DNA of 64,000 bases, from positions 50,419 through 114,418 of the forward strand of contig JAPDRN010000113.1 of NCBI GenBank assembly GCA_030247855.1, written 5' to 3'. A model generated the notes under the pieces. It was not told where the DNA came from, did no database searches, and was given only the letters and a program-made list of their open reading frames with translations. The position numbers were made by a program, and so were the translations under genes. This stretch comes from Knufia peltigerae (Eukaryota; Ascomycota; Eurotiomycetes; Chaetothyriales; Trichomeriaceae). Of this stretch, positions 1 to 7,328 are shown piece after piece; within the stretch, counting starts at the first letter, position 1, and each line of letters starts with the position of its first letter.

Positions 1-144
1 AACGTTAAGGAGATTCCTTGAAGGCGTTCAATGTTTGAGGGTTATGCAAATTTCCTCATCCGGTCTTTGCAACAAACCTCATTGCGAGACACGCACTCTT
101 ATTGAAACGGGCTACGCTCGACGCACGGGTGCACTACCGCCGCC
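1..144. other. Left edge, no gene seen
   Basis: No supported coding region or RNA was found here. The stretch lies just downstream of the minus-strand gene ending at 145 and is less GC-rich at its very start than the rest of the window. Confidence 0.5.
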
Positions 145-510
145 TCAACGCGTGCCGACGATCCCCACATGATCCACGTCGATGTCGGTGGGCTTGAAGC
201 GGTGCGTGTCCACCTCACCGTGCAGCTCCACAACGGTGGTCGCGCTGACGGCCTGGTGGCTGGGCAGATCCTTGTCGTCGATTTCCACATCGATCTCGCC
301 GGTGGCGTCCTTGAAGCGGTAGCGCTCGTGGCCGATCTTGGCCACCAGCGTGCCCTGCAGCACCACCGGCTGGTCGTCACGCTGGTCGCGCGCCTCGGCA
401 ACCGTGGTGACGGCACTGGTTGCGCCCGGGCCGGTGTACTGGGCAAAGGCGCCATCGCTGAGCAGGCTCAAGGAGGTGGCGAGGAGTGCAAGGGTGAGTC
501 GTCGGTTCAT
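145..510 (-). CDS. YgiW/YdeI-like periplasmic OB-fold stress protein
   Basis: A 121-aa protein with a clear N-terminal signal peptide (MNRRLTLALLATSLSLLSDG, cleavage near AFA/Q). A BOF-type OB-fold follows, seen as the run VVLQGTLVAKIGHERYRFKD and then GEIDVEIDDKDLP. This family (NirD/YgiW/YdeI) is periplasmic and linked to stress tolerance in enterobacteria; the ligand is generally unknown. The ATG at 510 was chosen because GGAGA sits just upstream and it begins the signal peptide. The frame is open further upstream to 606, but that adds non-signal residues. It appears monocistronic. Confidence 0.85.
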   Translation of the reverse strand: MNRRLTLALLATSLSLLSDGAFAQYTGPGATSAVTTVAEARDQRDDQPVVLQGTLVAKIGHERYRFKDATGEIDVEIDDKDLPSHQAVSATTVVELHGEVDTHRFKPTDIDVDHVGIVGTR

Positions 511-619
511 GGTGTTCTCCATGCAGGGATAAGTACCTTCAGGTTCTATCGCCTCGAATGTGATGCCCATGCAATAACTCCGAAAAGATGTGAAAACGAC
601 ATCCAATGTCAGAAACCAT

Positions 620-1118
620 TCATCCCAGACCCGACGCCTCTTTCAGGAACGATTCCATGGCCACCAGGGCCAGCGGCGTCTCGTTCATCGGGTAATGCCC
701 GGCATCCTGCAGAACCTCCAGCGTGGCCTGCCGGTAGCGGCACAGATAGGTATGCTCCATCAATGCACGGTTGAAGGTGGGATCGTGCCCACCCACCAGC
801 GCCTTCAACGGCTGCCGCTTCAAGCAGGCTTCGCGTCGCGGCGTCGTAGGCAATGCCGCCGCAGGGCGCCGGCGCAATGGCCACCGTGCCGCGTATCCGT
901 TCCGGCGCAAGCACCGCCATGCGTTCTATGGCCATGCCGCCCATCGAATGCCCTGCCACGCTGAAGCGCTCATGGCCCAGGGCGGTCATCAGATCCAGTG
1001 CGTCGGGTGCAATCTCGTCGATGGTGTAGGCGCCGGGCGCATCGCGCATGCCGCCGTAGCCGTGGCAGTCCATGAAGAGGTAGCTGAAGTCTTCGCGCGA
1101 CAACCATTGCTCGATGGG
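620..1118 (-). pseudogene. Alpha/beta hydrolase remnant, truncated and frameshifted
   Basis: This half of a broken gene encodes an alpha/beta-hydrolase fold. The nucleophile elbow GHSMGG (Ser codon near 947) is in the same frame as the membrane-protein fragment upstream. The catalytic-His end (LEVLQDAGHYPMNETP, then a C-terminal helix ending SGLG) is in another reading frame that stops at 620. The switch lies around 800-830. The N-terminal strand with the oxyanion hole is missing, and the region normally occupied by the cap domain is nearly absent. In the fused frame translation runs on to 609 as nonsense. Probably inactive, formed by at least one deletion and one frameshift. Confidence 0.75.
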
Positions 1119-1815
1119 CTCGGGCGGCGGCGGCGGCGGTGCGGCAGGGTCCATCGGGCCGTTGCCCGGTGCTGCGCCCGCTGCCGGCGGAGCCGGAGGT
1201 GCACCGGCGGCGTCCGCGCCCGGGGTGGTGGCGTTGCGGAACAGCGAATCCACCCAGTAGTTGAGGTCGCCTTCCGGCGCAGCCGACATAGCGCTGCCGA
1301 CGCCCGCCGCGGCCGCACCTGCCGTGGATGCAACGGCGCCTGCGGTGACACCAGCCATCTTTGCACCGGCGCCCAGCACGCCACCGATGGCGGAGGTCAG
1401 CAGACCGGCAGTGAGCAGCGTGGCCACAGCCCACGACACAAAGCCGTGCGCGGTATCGCGGAAGTAGGTTTCATCGCCGTGGATCCGTGTCCACCTGGTG
1501 CGCAGGCGGCCTGCCAGATAGCCGCCCAGACCGGAAGCGGCCAGCGCGGTGAAGGTGAGCCACGCGGCGCTGGTCCAGCCGAAGGTCTCCTTGGAAACGC
1601 CCTCGAACGACCACGGCGATACCGAGGACAGACCAAGGCCTACACCCAGGATGAGCAGGATGAGGGCCAGTGCAGCAGCGGCAACGGCGCCGGCCAGAAT
1701 CGCGCCCCACGACACTGCACTTTCGCTGGTGGGCGGCACGATGGGGGCTGGTGACGACAGTAGCGACGTCGTGACCAAGCGGGCCGCCCTCGGGCAGGTC
1801 GAATCGGGTACTCAT
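1119..1815 (-). pseudogene. Fragment of a small-TM membrane protein fused to a hydrolase remnant
   Basis: Translation shows a Ser/Thr/Pro-rich start, then PPTSESAVSWGAILAGAV and about three hydrophobic segments (residues about 22-52, 73-92 and 114-136 when counted from 1778). Glycine/alanine- and proline-rich sequence follows and runs straight into the hydrolase remnant near residue 221. The conserved GGYLAGRLRTRW and YFRDTAHGF motifs are typical of a family of uncharacterised proteobacterial membrane proteins. The only start in this frame is a TTG at 1778. An ATG at 1815 (MSTRFDLPEGG) is in another frame, which suggests a second frameshift near 1770. The natural C-terminus of the family is lost. 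Confidence 0.7.
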
Positions 1816-1950
1816 GGGGTCGAACGCTCTGTATCAGGTGCTGCGGGTGCAGCTGGCGTCCTGAGGCTGCGCGAGCGCTTGCCAAGCTGATGAGACCGTT
1901 GAATCACGCGCTCCTGGCACGGCGAACATCGTGCCAAGAGCCGGGGCGCA

Positions 1951-2020
1951 GTAGATCCACGCCATGCGTGGATGGTTTTCTGCGGATGTCCAAAGCTTGC
2001 CAACCAAGGTTGGCATCTAC
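1951..2020. repeat. Inverted pair of SMAG (GTAG-headed REP) palindromes
   Basis: A plus-oriented GTAGATCCACGCC palindrome occupies 1951-1974 (arms ATCCACGC/GCGTGGAT). A minus-oriented copy of a different SMAG family occupies 1997-2020 (arms TGCCAACC/GGTTGGCA, head GTAG at 2017-2020). Such tail-to-tail pairs could fold together in RNA. They lie downstream of the gltA terminator. Confidence 0.85.
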
Positions 2021-2031
2021 CAGAAGCGAAA

Positions 2032-2062
2032 CAAAAAAAAACGCCCCGCAATCGCGGGGCGT
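2032..2062 (-). terminator. Intrinsic terminator of gltA
   Basis: Read on the minus strand, a 9-bp GC stem (ACGCCCCGC/GCGGGGCGT, loop GATT) is followed by nine T residues. It lies 25 bases past the gltA stop codon. Confidence 0.95.
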
Positions 2063-2087
2063 CTTCAGCACAACCTACGCGGGGCGA

Positions 2088-2655
2088 TCAGCCCTGGTAG
2101 TCGCGCACGTCGTGGCCGGTGTAGACCTGGCGCGGACGGCCGATCTTCATTTCCGGGTCGACCTGCTGTTCCAGCCAATGCGAGACCCAGCCGGAAGTGC
2201 GGCCCAGGGCGAACATGACGGTGAACATCTCGGTCGGGATCTGCAGCGCCTTGTAGATGATGCCGCTGTAGAAATCGACGTTCGGGTACAGCTTGCGGGC
2301 GACGAAGTACTCGTCCTGCAGCGCGGCCTGTTCCAGCTTCACAGCCACGTCCAGCAGCGGATCCTGCACGCCCAGCTGCTTGAGCACCTTGCCGGTCATC
2401 TCACCGATGACCTTCGCGCGCGGGTCGAAGTTCTTGTACACGCGGTGGCCGAAGCCCATCAGGCGGAAGCCGGAGGTCTTGTCCTTGGCCTTGAGCACGG
2501 CCGATTCGACGTTGTCGGCCGAACCGATCTCTTCCAGCATCTTCAGCACGGCTTCGTTGGCACCGCCGTGGGCCGGACCCCACAGCGCGGTGACGCCAGC
2601 GGCAACCGACGCATACGGATTGGCACCGGTCGAACCGACCAGACGCACGGTCGAG

Positions 2656-2686
<31 letters not shown>

Positions 2687-3365
2687 GGATGAACAGCAGA
2701 TCCAACGCCTTGACCACATCCGGATTCAGTTCGTACTGGCCGTCAGCCGACTCGAAGGTCTGCTTCAGGAAGCGGCTGACGTAGTCCAGCGAGGTGTCCG
2801 GCTTGTTGGCCGGCAGGCCCTTGCCGTGGCGGTAGATCAGCGCCGACAGGGTCGGCACCTTGGCAATCAGGCGCACGGCGGCCTGGCGGCGCTGTTCGGC
2901 GTCGGACAAGTCCAGCGAGGCGTGATAGATGCCCGACAGCTGCGCGACGGCGGCGGTCAGGATGGCCATCGGATGGGCATCCTTGGCAAAGCTGCCGATC
3001 AGGGTGTTGATCGACGCATCGACGTTGGCTTCGGCAGCCAGCTCGTCGGTGAAGGCCTTCAGCTGCTCGGCGCTCGGGCGCTCGCCGTTGATCAGCAGGT
3101 AGGCCACTTCGACGTAGCTCGACTTCTCCGACAGCTGCTCGATCGGGTAGCCGCGATACAGCAGCACGCCCTTGTCGCCGTCGATGTAGGTGATGGCGGA
3201 CTTGCAGCTGGCCGTCGCGGTGAAACCGGAATCGTAGGTGAAATACCCCGTTTCCTTGGTCAGCTTCGCGATGTCGACGCAGTCGTTGCCGAGGGTGGGT
3301 TTGATGACGGGCAGAACGACCGACTTATCGCCGGCGTTGAGCGTGACCTGATCAAGATCGGACAC
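2088..3365 (-). CDS. gltA: Citrate synthase
   Basis: The 425-aa length is typical of the hexameric, NADH-sensitive type II citrate synthases of Gram-negative bacteria. It condenses oxaloacetate and acetyl-CoA in the TCA cycle. Visible signatures are GPAHGGANEAVLKML (catalytic His loop), GFGHRVYKNFDPRA (second His, substrate binding) and VDFYSG (catalytic Asp). The gene stands alone, with a strong terminator after it, and is preceded by a roughly 300-bp intergenic region. Nothing unusual. Confidence 0.97.
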
Positions 3366-3605
3366 TGTGTGCGCTCCTTCATGGGAAGGCGCCTGCCCAA
3401 GCGCATTGGTCAGGCACGTGAATGACGTCCTCGGCCTGTGCCGGGGATCAGGTCATTATCGCACAGCAGCATTTGCCGGGCGCTAGACAGAAGTCGTAGA
3501 CGACAGGCAGCCGGCACCCTGCCAGCGAGCGGCCGGGATCGGCAAACGCGTTGTCACAAGGACGCAGTGTTCCGTCCATCCAAACGCCCGTTGGGTAGGC
3601 GCCGG

Positions 3606-3638
3606 ACAAAAACAAACGGCCGCGCAGAGCGCGGCCGT
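3606..3638 (-). terminator. Intrinsic terminator of rpmE2
   Basis: On the minus strand, the stem ACGGCCGCG/CGCGGCCGT is followed by TTTGTTTTTG. It lies about 24 bases downstream of the rpmE2 stop. Confidence 0.9.
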
Positions 3639-3661
3639 CGGTTCGAACCGGGTACGACGTA

Positions 3662-3904
3662 TCAGCGCGCGTAGCGCTTCTGGAACTTGTCGATACGGCC
3701 CGAGGTGTCGATGACCTTGTGCTTGCCCGTGTAGAACGGATGCGAAGCCGAGGAAATTTCAACCTTCACCAGCGGGTAGTCGTTGCCGTCTTCCCACTTG
3801 ATGGTTTCCTTCGTGCTCATGGTCGAGCGGGTCAGGATCTTGAAATCGGAGGTGACGTCATGGAAGACGACGTCGCGGTAGTTCGGATGGATATCGGCCT
3901 TCAT
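3662..3904 (-). CDS. rpmE2: 50S ribosomal protein L31 type B
   Basis: An 80-aa L31 of the type B (zinc-free) class: it begins [16 protein letters not shown] and contains no cysteines, so it cannot bind zinc as the CxxC form does. The family replaces zinc-binding L31 under zinc limitation in many bacteria and is then Zur-controlled. No clear Zur operator was recognised here, so that regulation is only inferred. A good -10 (TATAAT, minus strand 3948-3943) lies about 40 bases upstream of the start. The gene has its own terminator. Confidence 0.95.
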
Positions 3905-3950
3905 GGGCTCACACCGTAAATGGGCTGGTGGTCAAGAGCGGCATTATAAG

Positions 3951-3978
3951 CACTGGTTGCCGCCTGGGGCAACCAGTG
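3951..3978. terminator. Hairpin after nucleoside hydrolase gene
   Basis: Perfect 10-bp arms CACTGGTTGC/GCAACCAGTG with an 8-nt loop lie 13 bases past the stop of the minus-strand nucleoside hydrolase. It lacks a clear T tract and sits directly upstream of the rpmE2 -10 box, so it may be a weak terminator or part of the rpmE2 promoter region. Confidence 0.45.
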
Positions 3979-3991
3979 CCGGAGACGGATC

Positions 3992-4930
3992 TCAGTCCGC
4001 GCCCAGGGCCTGGCGTACCAGGGCCTCGAAACGCTCCTGGTCGTAGGCCATCAGCAGGTCGCAGTTGTCCGGCTGGCCGCTCTGACGGTTCCAGTCCACG
4101 ATGGTCGCGCCACGGCTGAACGTTCCGTTCAGTTCCACATTCAGCGGTCGCGACTCGACCTGCAGCTGCCCTTCCGGGTTCAACGCCCAGGCCATGGCCA
4201 GCGCATCGGCGGTGTACCAGCGCCCGCCCTTGCTGTCTTCGGACAGGCCACGGGTCTTGCGCGAGATCAGCTCGTAGAAGCGCGCGCGATCGGAATCGGC
4301 GCCCAGCCACTGCTCGGCTTCGGTCAGCGGCAGGCCGTGGGCAACGGTGGCTTCCCAGTCCGACACCAGCAGGTGCGGGAACGCGGTGAACACCACATGC
4401 GCGGCTTCCGGATCGAAGGCGATGTTGAATTCGGCGGCGGGGGTGATGTTGCCGTGGCAGGTGACTGCGCCGCCCATCACCACGATGCGCTTGATACGCT
4501 GGGGCAGCGTCGGGTCGAGCTTCAGCGCCAGCGCCAGGTTGGTCAGCGGGCCGAGCATCACCAGCATCAGTTCGCCGGCATGTTCGTGCGACAAACGCAG
4601 GATCGCCAGCGCGGCGTGCTCGGCGTCGGCCTGGCGGCTGGGCGGCGGCAGGTCCACGTCGCCGTAGCCATCACGGCCATGCACGTGGGCGGCGTCAACG
4701 GACGGATGCAGCAGCGGATCGGGGCTGCCGGCGAACACCGGCACGTCGGTGCGGCCGACGATGTCGCAGAGCTTGAGGGCGTTGCGGACGGTGTACTGCA
4801 GGCCTACGTTGCCGGCGGCGATGGTCAGGGCGACCACGTCATGCCGTTCATCGGCGAAGGCCATCAGCAGGGCCAGTGCGTCGTCGACACCGGGGTCGGT
4901 ATCGATCAACAGCGGGATCTTCTTGGTCAT
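3992..4930 (-). CDS. Nucleoside hydrolase (IU-NH superfamily)
   Basis: A 312-aa protein hydrolysing the N-glycosidic bond of (probably) nucleosides for base salvage. The N-terminal calcium site DTDPGVDDALAL (residues 10-21) is intact, and EFNIAFDPEAA (167-177) matches the ribose-binding segment. Near the C-terminus the usual catalytic HD pair reads AD (Ala241-Asp242 in WYTADALAMAW): the metal-binding Asp is kept and the leaving-group His is not. This suggests a subgroup with different leaving-group activation or substrate. The ATG at 4930 starts the family N-terminus (MTKKIPLLID). The frame stays open upstream through repeat DNA, which was not counted. Confidence 0.88.
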   Translation of the reverse strand: MTKKIPLLIDTDPGVDDALALLMAFADERHDVVALTIAAGNVGLQYTVRNALKLCDIVGRTDVPVFAGSPDPLLHPSVDAAHVHGRDGYGDVDLPPPSRQADAEHAALAILRLSHEHAGELMLVMLGPLTNLALALKLDPTLPQRIKRIVVMGGAVTCHGNITPAAEFNIAFDPEAAHVVFTAFPHLLVSDWEATVAHGLPLTEAEQWLGADSDRARFYELISRKTRGLSEDSKGGRWYTADALAMAWALNPEGQLQVESRPLNVELNGTFSRGATIVDWNRQSGQPDNCDLLMAYDQERFEALVRQALGAD

Positions 4931-5004
4931 CGTTGCCGTCTTCAGATCGGCAACGAAGTGTGGACCGGGAAGATGACCGTTGCAAGTATGGGAGTTCGGG
5001 TTCG

Positions 5005-5181
5005 GCAGGGCGGCGCCCTGCACCCTCAGAGGCCGGAGCAACGGCAACGGCAACGGCAAAAGCTGGGATTCCTTGGGATGGCGGGGTGGGTCCGGTGGCG
5101 GGGGACGCCGTGAATACGTCCATGTAGGCTCGGTCGCGCCATCCATGGCGCTCACGCCCCCGCCACCGGACCCACCCCGCC
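5005..5181 (+). repeat. Covarying long-hairpin element, copy A
   Basis: Order of parts: a mini-hairpin GCAGGGC-GGC-GCCCTGC (5005-5021); then CACC; a GCAACGGC-rich tract ending AAAAGC; GGGATGG; and a long inverted repeat with perfect 25-nt arms (5080-5104 and 5157-5181). The arms enclose a 52-nt core (5105-5156). The core contains ACGCCGTGAATACGTCC, GGCTCGG and the palindrome GCGCCATCCATGGCGC. Four more copies occur in the window. Two SMAG elements follow immediately. Confidence 0.9.
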
Positions 5182-5205
5182 TTCGACAGTTGTCCACTGC
5201 TCTTG

Positions 5206-5254
5206 GTGGGTGTCGACCTTGGTCGACACGGTAGATCCACGCCATGCGTGGATG
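5206..5254 (+). repeat. Two tandem SMAG palindromes
   Basis: 5206-5229 is a GTGG-headed GTGTCGACC/GGTCGACAC palindrome. 5231-5254 is a GTAG-headed ATCCACGC/GCGTGGAT palindrome. The same pair in the same order follows element copy D at 27836-27884. Confidence 0.88.
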
Positions 5255-5443
5255 GACGTCGGCGGGATCGGGAAAGATGACGTAATCGGCGTGCCGGGCG
5301 GGGCCACGCTGCAATTGCAGCGTTTTCGACTTTTCCAATGATTCTCATTGAAGCGACGAGGGCTGTCGTGGACATCATGAGGGGCCATCGACAACGGATG
5401 GCACGGGCTTCCAATCCCGTTTGACTGTTGTGTTGTTTACGCT

Positions 5444-5880
5444 TGCCTGCCGGCGTTGCGCGCGTGTTCCTGCGTGGCGTCCGGCAGGCAATCCGTCCGT
5501 GCGCCTTTTGGCGGGCGGTGAGTGGGGGCCTCGTGCCCGCCGGCTTATCAACGTTAGTCACCGGTATTGGAACCACTCGCCGCCCGCCACCCTCGCCTTC
5601 GCGTGGGTGGCCTCCTGCCTTGCGTACAAGGACTGCGCATCCGCCAGGGCGAAGGTGCCGATGGTCAGCTGTGGCCGAGCCGCTGGCATACACCTGGGCA
5701 ACGTGTGGCGCTGGCCCGCATCGACCGCGCCAATGCCGGGCTGATCCTGCTGCTGGAGATGCTGCACGCCAGTGAGCGCGTGCGCGTGGACGGCGAAGAA
5801 GTGCAGCAGATTGGCGATGACATCCGCGAAGGACTGCTGCTGACCTGCCGCGGCTTCGTTTACAAACATGAACAATCTGC
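5444..5880 (+). other. Possible structured leader and small-ORF remnant
   Basis: A perfect 10-bp inverted repeat TGCCTGCCGG/CCGGCAGGCA (5444-5453, 5481-5490) is followed by GCGGGC/GCCCGC complementarity near 5511-5545. Downstream, one plus frame reads IDRANAGLILLLEMLHASER and then VRVDGEEVQQIGDDIREGLL (about 5718-5837), with amphipathic, protein-like composition. No good start codon with a ribosome site was seen. Function unknown; it could be a degraded small gene or chance. Confidence 0.3.
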
Positions 5881-5904
5881 GATTAGAGGCGTCCTTGGCG
5901 ATCT

Positions 5905-5950
5905 CAACGTTGTTTGCTATAAAAACATATATCCCTTTTATATCAAACAG
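5905..5950 (+). promoter_or_regulatory. AT-rich promoter of fic
   Basis: An unusually AT-rich block in GC-rich DNA. It contains TATAAA (5918-5923) and partly palindromic CATATATCCC/TTTTATATC. It lies 30 bases before the fic ATG (5953). The composition contrast suggests acquired DNA or a silencer-binding target; this is inference. Confidence 0.5.
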
Positions 5951-5952
5951 CC

Positions 5953-7281
5953 ATGAAGCTGCCCATACCAGCGCCTGACCTGTCGACGCTTGCCCGGAAA
6001 TACGTCGAGACCCTCGGGAGCATTCTCGATGCCCGGATCGGTCCTGAGGTAAACGGCATCTACGAACATTGGGACAAACTGCGCCATAGGACGCCCCCGG
6101 AAGGCCTGAACGCGGAACAGTGGTGGCTGGGCATCACGTGGACGCGGGCGGCGTTGTTGAAGCCCCTGCCGCAGTTGCTGGACAAGACACAGCAACCTTT
6201 CAAGCTGGCACTCACCGACTCGATGCAACGGCGCCTGCACTACATCGACAGGGAAGCCGCAGGTTCGGTGAAGGGCGTGGACGCAGCCAGCGGCCAAGGA
6301 CGGTTCCTGATCCGCTCGTTGATTGAGGAAGCCATGACCTCATCGCAGCTGGAAGGCGCCTCGACCACGCGAGCCGTAGCGAAGGAAATGCTGAGTACTG
6401 GCCGGGCTCCACGTGACCAGTCCGAGCGCATGATCTACAACAACTACGTGGCGATGAACGTCATCCGCGAGCGCGGCATACGCCCCATCACGCCCGCCGA
6501 AATTCTGGAACTGCACAGCATCCTCACTGACGGCACGCTTGAGCTTTCGACCGACTCCGGGCGATTCAGAACGGCCGAGGACAACGTTGCGATCTTCGAC
6601 CGCGGTTCACCGCCGACGCTGCTGCACATTCCTCCTCCGGCCGAGGAAGTGCCTGCGAGGATTGAGCGGCTGTGCCAGTTCATCAATGAGGAAAGCACAC
6701 CGTTCATTCATCCGGTCGCCAAGGCAATCGCACTGCATTTCCAGATTGGCTACGACCATCCTTTCGTGGATGGCAACGGGCGCACCGCGCGCGTGCTTTT
6801 CTACTGGGCGATGATGAATGCCGGGTATTGGATGACCGAGTACCTGTCCATTTCCAGCGTACTGAAGAAATCCCCGGGCAAGTACATGCGGGCTTACCTG
6901 TATACCGAGAGTGACAATCGGGATCTTGGCTACTTCGTGTCGCAGCAACTGGAGGCCATTGAGCAGTCGATCCAGGGACTGCACGCCTACATCGCCAGGA
7001 AGCATGCAGAGGATCAAGCTGCGAGGCGCATGCTTCGTACAGCTCGACTTGGCAACGGACCGCTCAATCACCGCCAGCGCGCTTTGCTCGCCAACGCACT
7101 GAAGGAACCCGATCGCACTTACACTGTGGCCAGCCACCAGGCAGCGCACACCATTACATATCCGACTGCGCTGAAGGACCTGAACGGATTGGTGACGGCC
7201 GGACTTGTCAGTAAAGAGCGCGTGGGGAAGGCGTCCGAGTATTTCGTGCTTCCTGGGCTGCCCGAGCGCTTGGCACTGTAG
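5953..7281 (+). CDS. Fic family protein (predicted AMP-transferase), self-inhibited class
   Basis: A 442-aa protein with the canonical Fic catalytic motif HPFVDGNGRTAR (residues 269-280), so transfer of AMP or a similar group onto target hydroxyls is expected. An inhibitory-helix motif of the S/TxxxE(G/N) type is visible N-terminally (SSQLEG, residues 130-135, with Glu134). It is therefore a class II, internally inhibited Fic that needs no separate antitoxin, and none is seen next to it. A winged-helix-like C-terminus (about 370-440) may recognise nucleic acid or partners. The stop codon is the TAG of a SMAG element. The AT-rich promoter and isolated position suggest horizontal gain. Confidence 0.9.
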   Translation: MKLPIPAPDLSTLARKYVETLGSILDARIGPEVNGIYEHWDKLRHRTPPEGLNAEQWWLGITWTRAALLKPLPQLLDKTQQPFKLALTDSMQRRLHYIDREAAGSVKGVDAASGQGRFLIRSLIEEAMTSSQLEGASTTRAVAKEMLSTGRAPRDQSERMIYNNYVAMNVIRERGIRPITPAEILELHSILTDGTLELSTDSGRFRTAEDNVAIFDRGSPPTLLHIPPPAEEVPARIERLCQFINEESTPFIHPVAKAIALHFQIGYDHPFVDGNGRTARVLFYWAMMNAGYWMTEYLSISSVLKKSPGKYMRAYLYTESDNRDLGYFVSQQLEAIEQSIQGLHAYIARKHAEDQAARRMLRTARLGNGPLNHRQRALLANALKEPDRTYTVASHQAAHTITYPTALKDLNGLVTAGLVSKERVGKASEYFVLPGLPERLAL

Positions 7282-7300
7282 CTCCACGCCATGCGTGGAG
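7278..7300 (+). repeat. SMAG palindrome overlapping fic stop
   Basis: The head GTAG is followed by CTCCACGC/GCGTGGAG arms. The TAG of the head (7279-7281) is the in-frame stop codon of fic. Confidence 0.85.
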
Positions 7301-7328
7301 GTGTGTCGAAGCAACGTGCCGCGCGCAG

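Larger units (their letters stand above)
4931..5952. other. 1-kb gene-poor repeat region between nucleoside hydrolase and fic
   Basis: It holds, in order: a mini-hairpin (5005-5021), a GCAACGGC tract (about 5043-5061), the long covarying hairpin element (5080-5181), two SMAG palindromes (5206-5254), a GC-rich region with inverted repeats (5444-5490), a possible small ORF remnant (about 5700-5880) and the AT-rich fic promoter (about 5905-5950). No confident protein gene was found. Confidence 0.7.

Noticed and set aside
4848..5693. Open frames running through the long hairpin element, some joined to the nucleoside hydrolase N-terminus
   Set aside because: The apparent peptides change with the palindrome arms and recur only because the repeat recurs. 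The hydrolase start at 4930 fits the family.
5953..7281. Fic as half of a two-gene toxin-antitoxin pair
   Set aside because: The inhibitory helix motif is inside the protein and no small antitoxin gene is adjacent.
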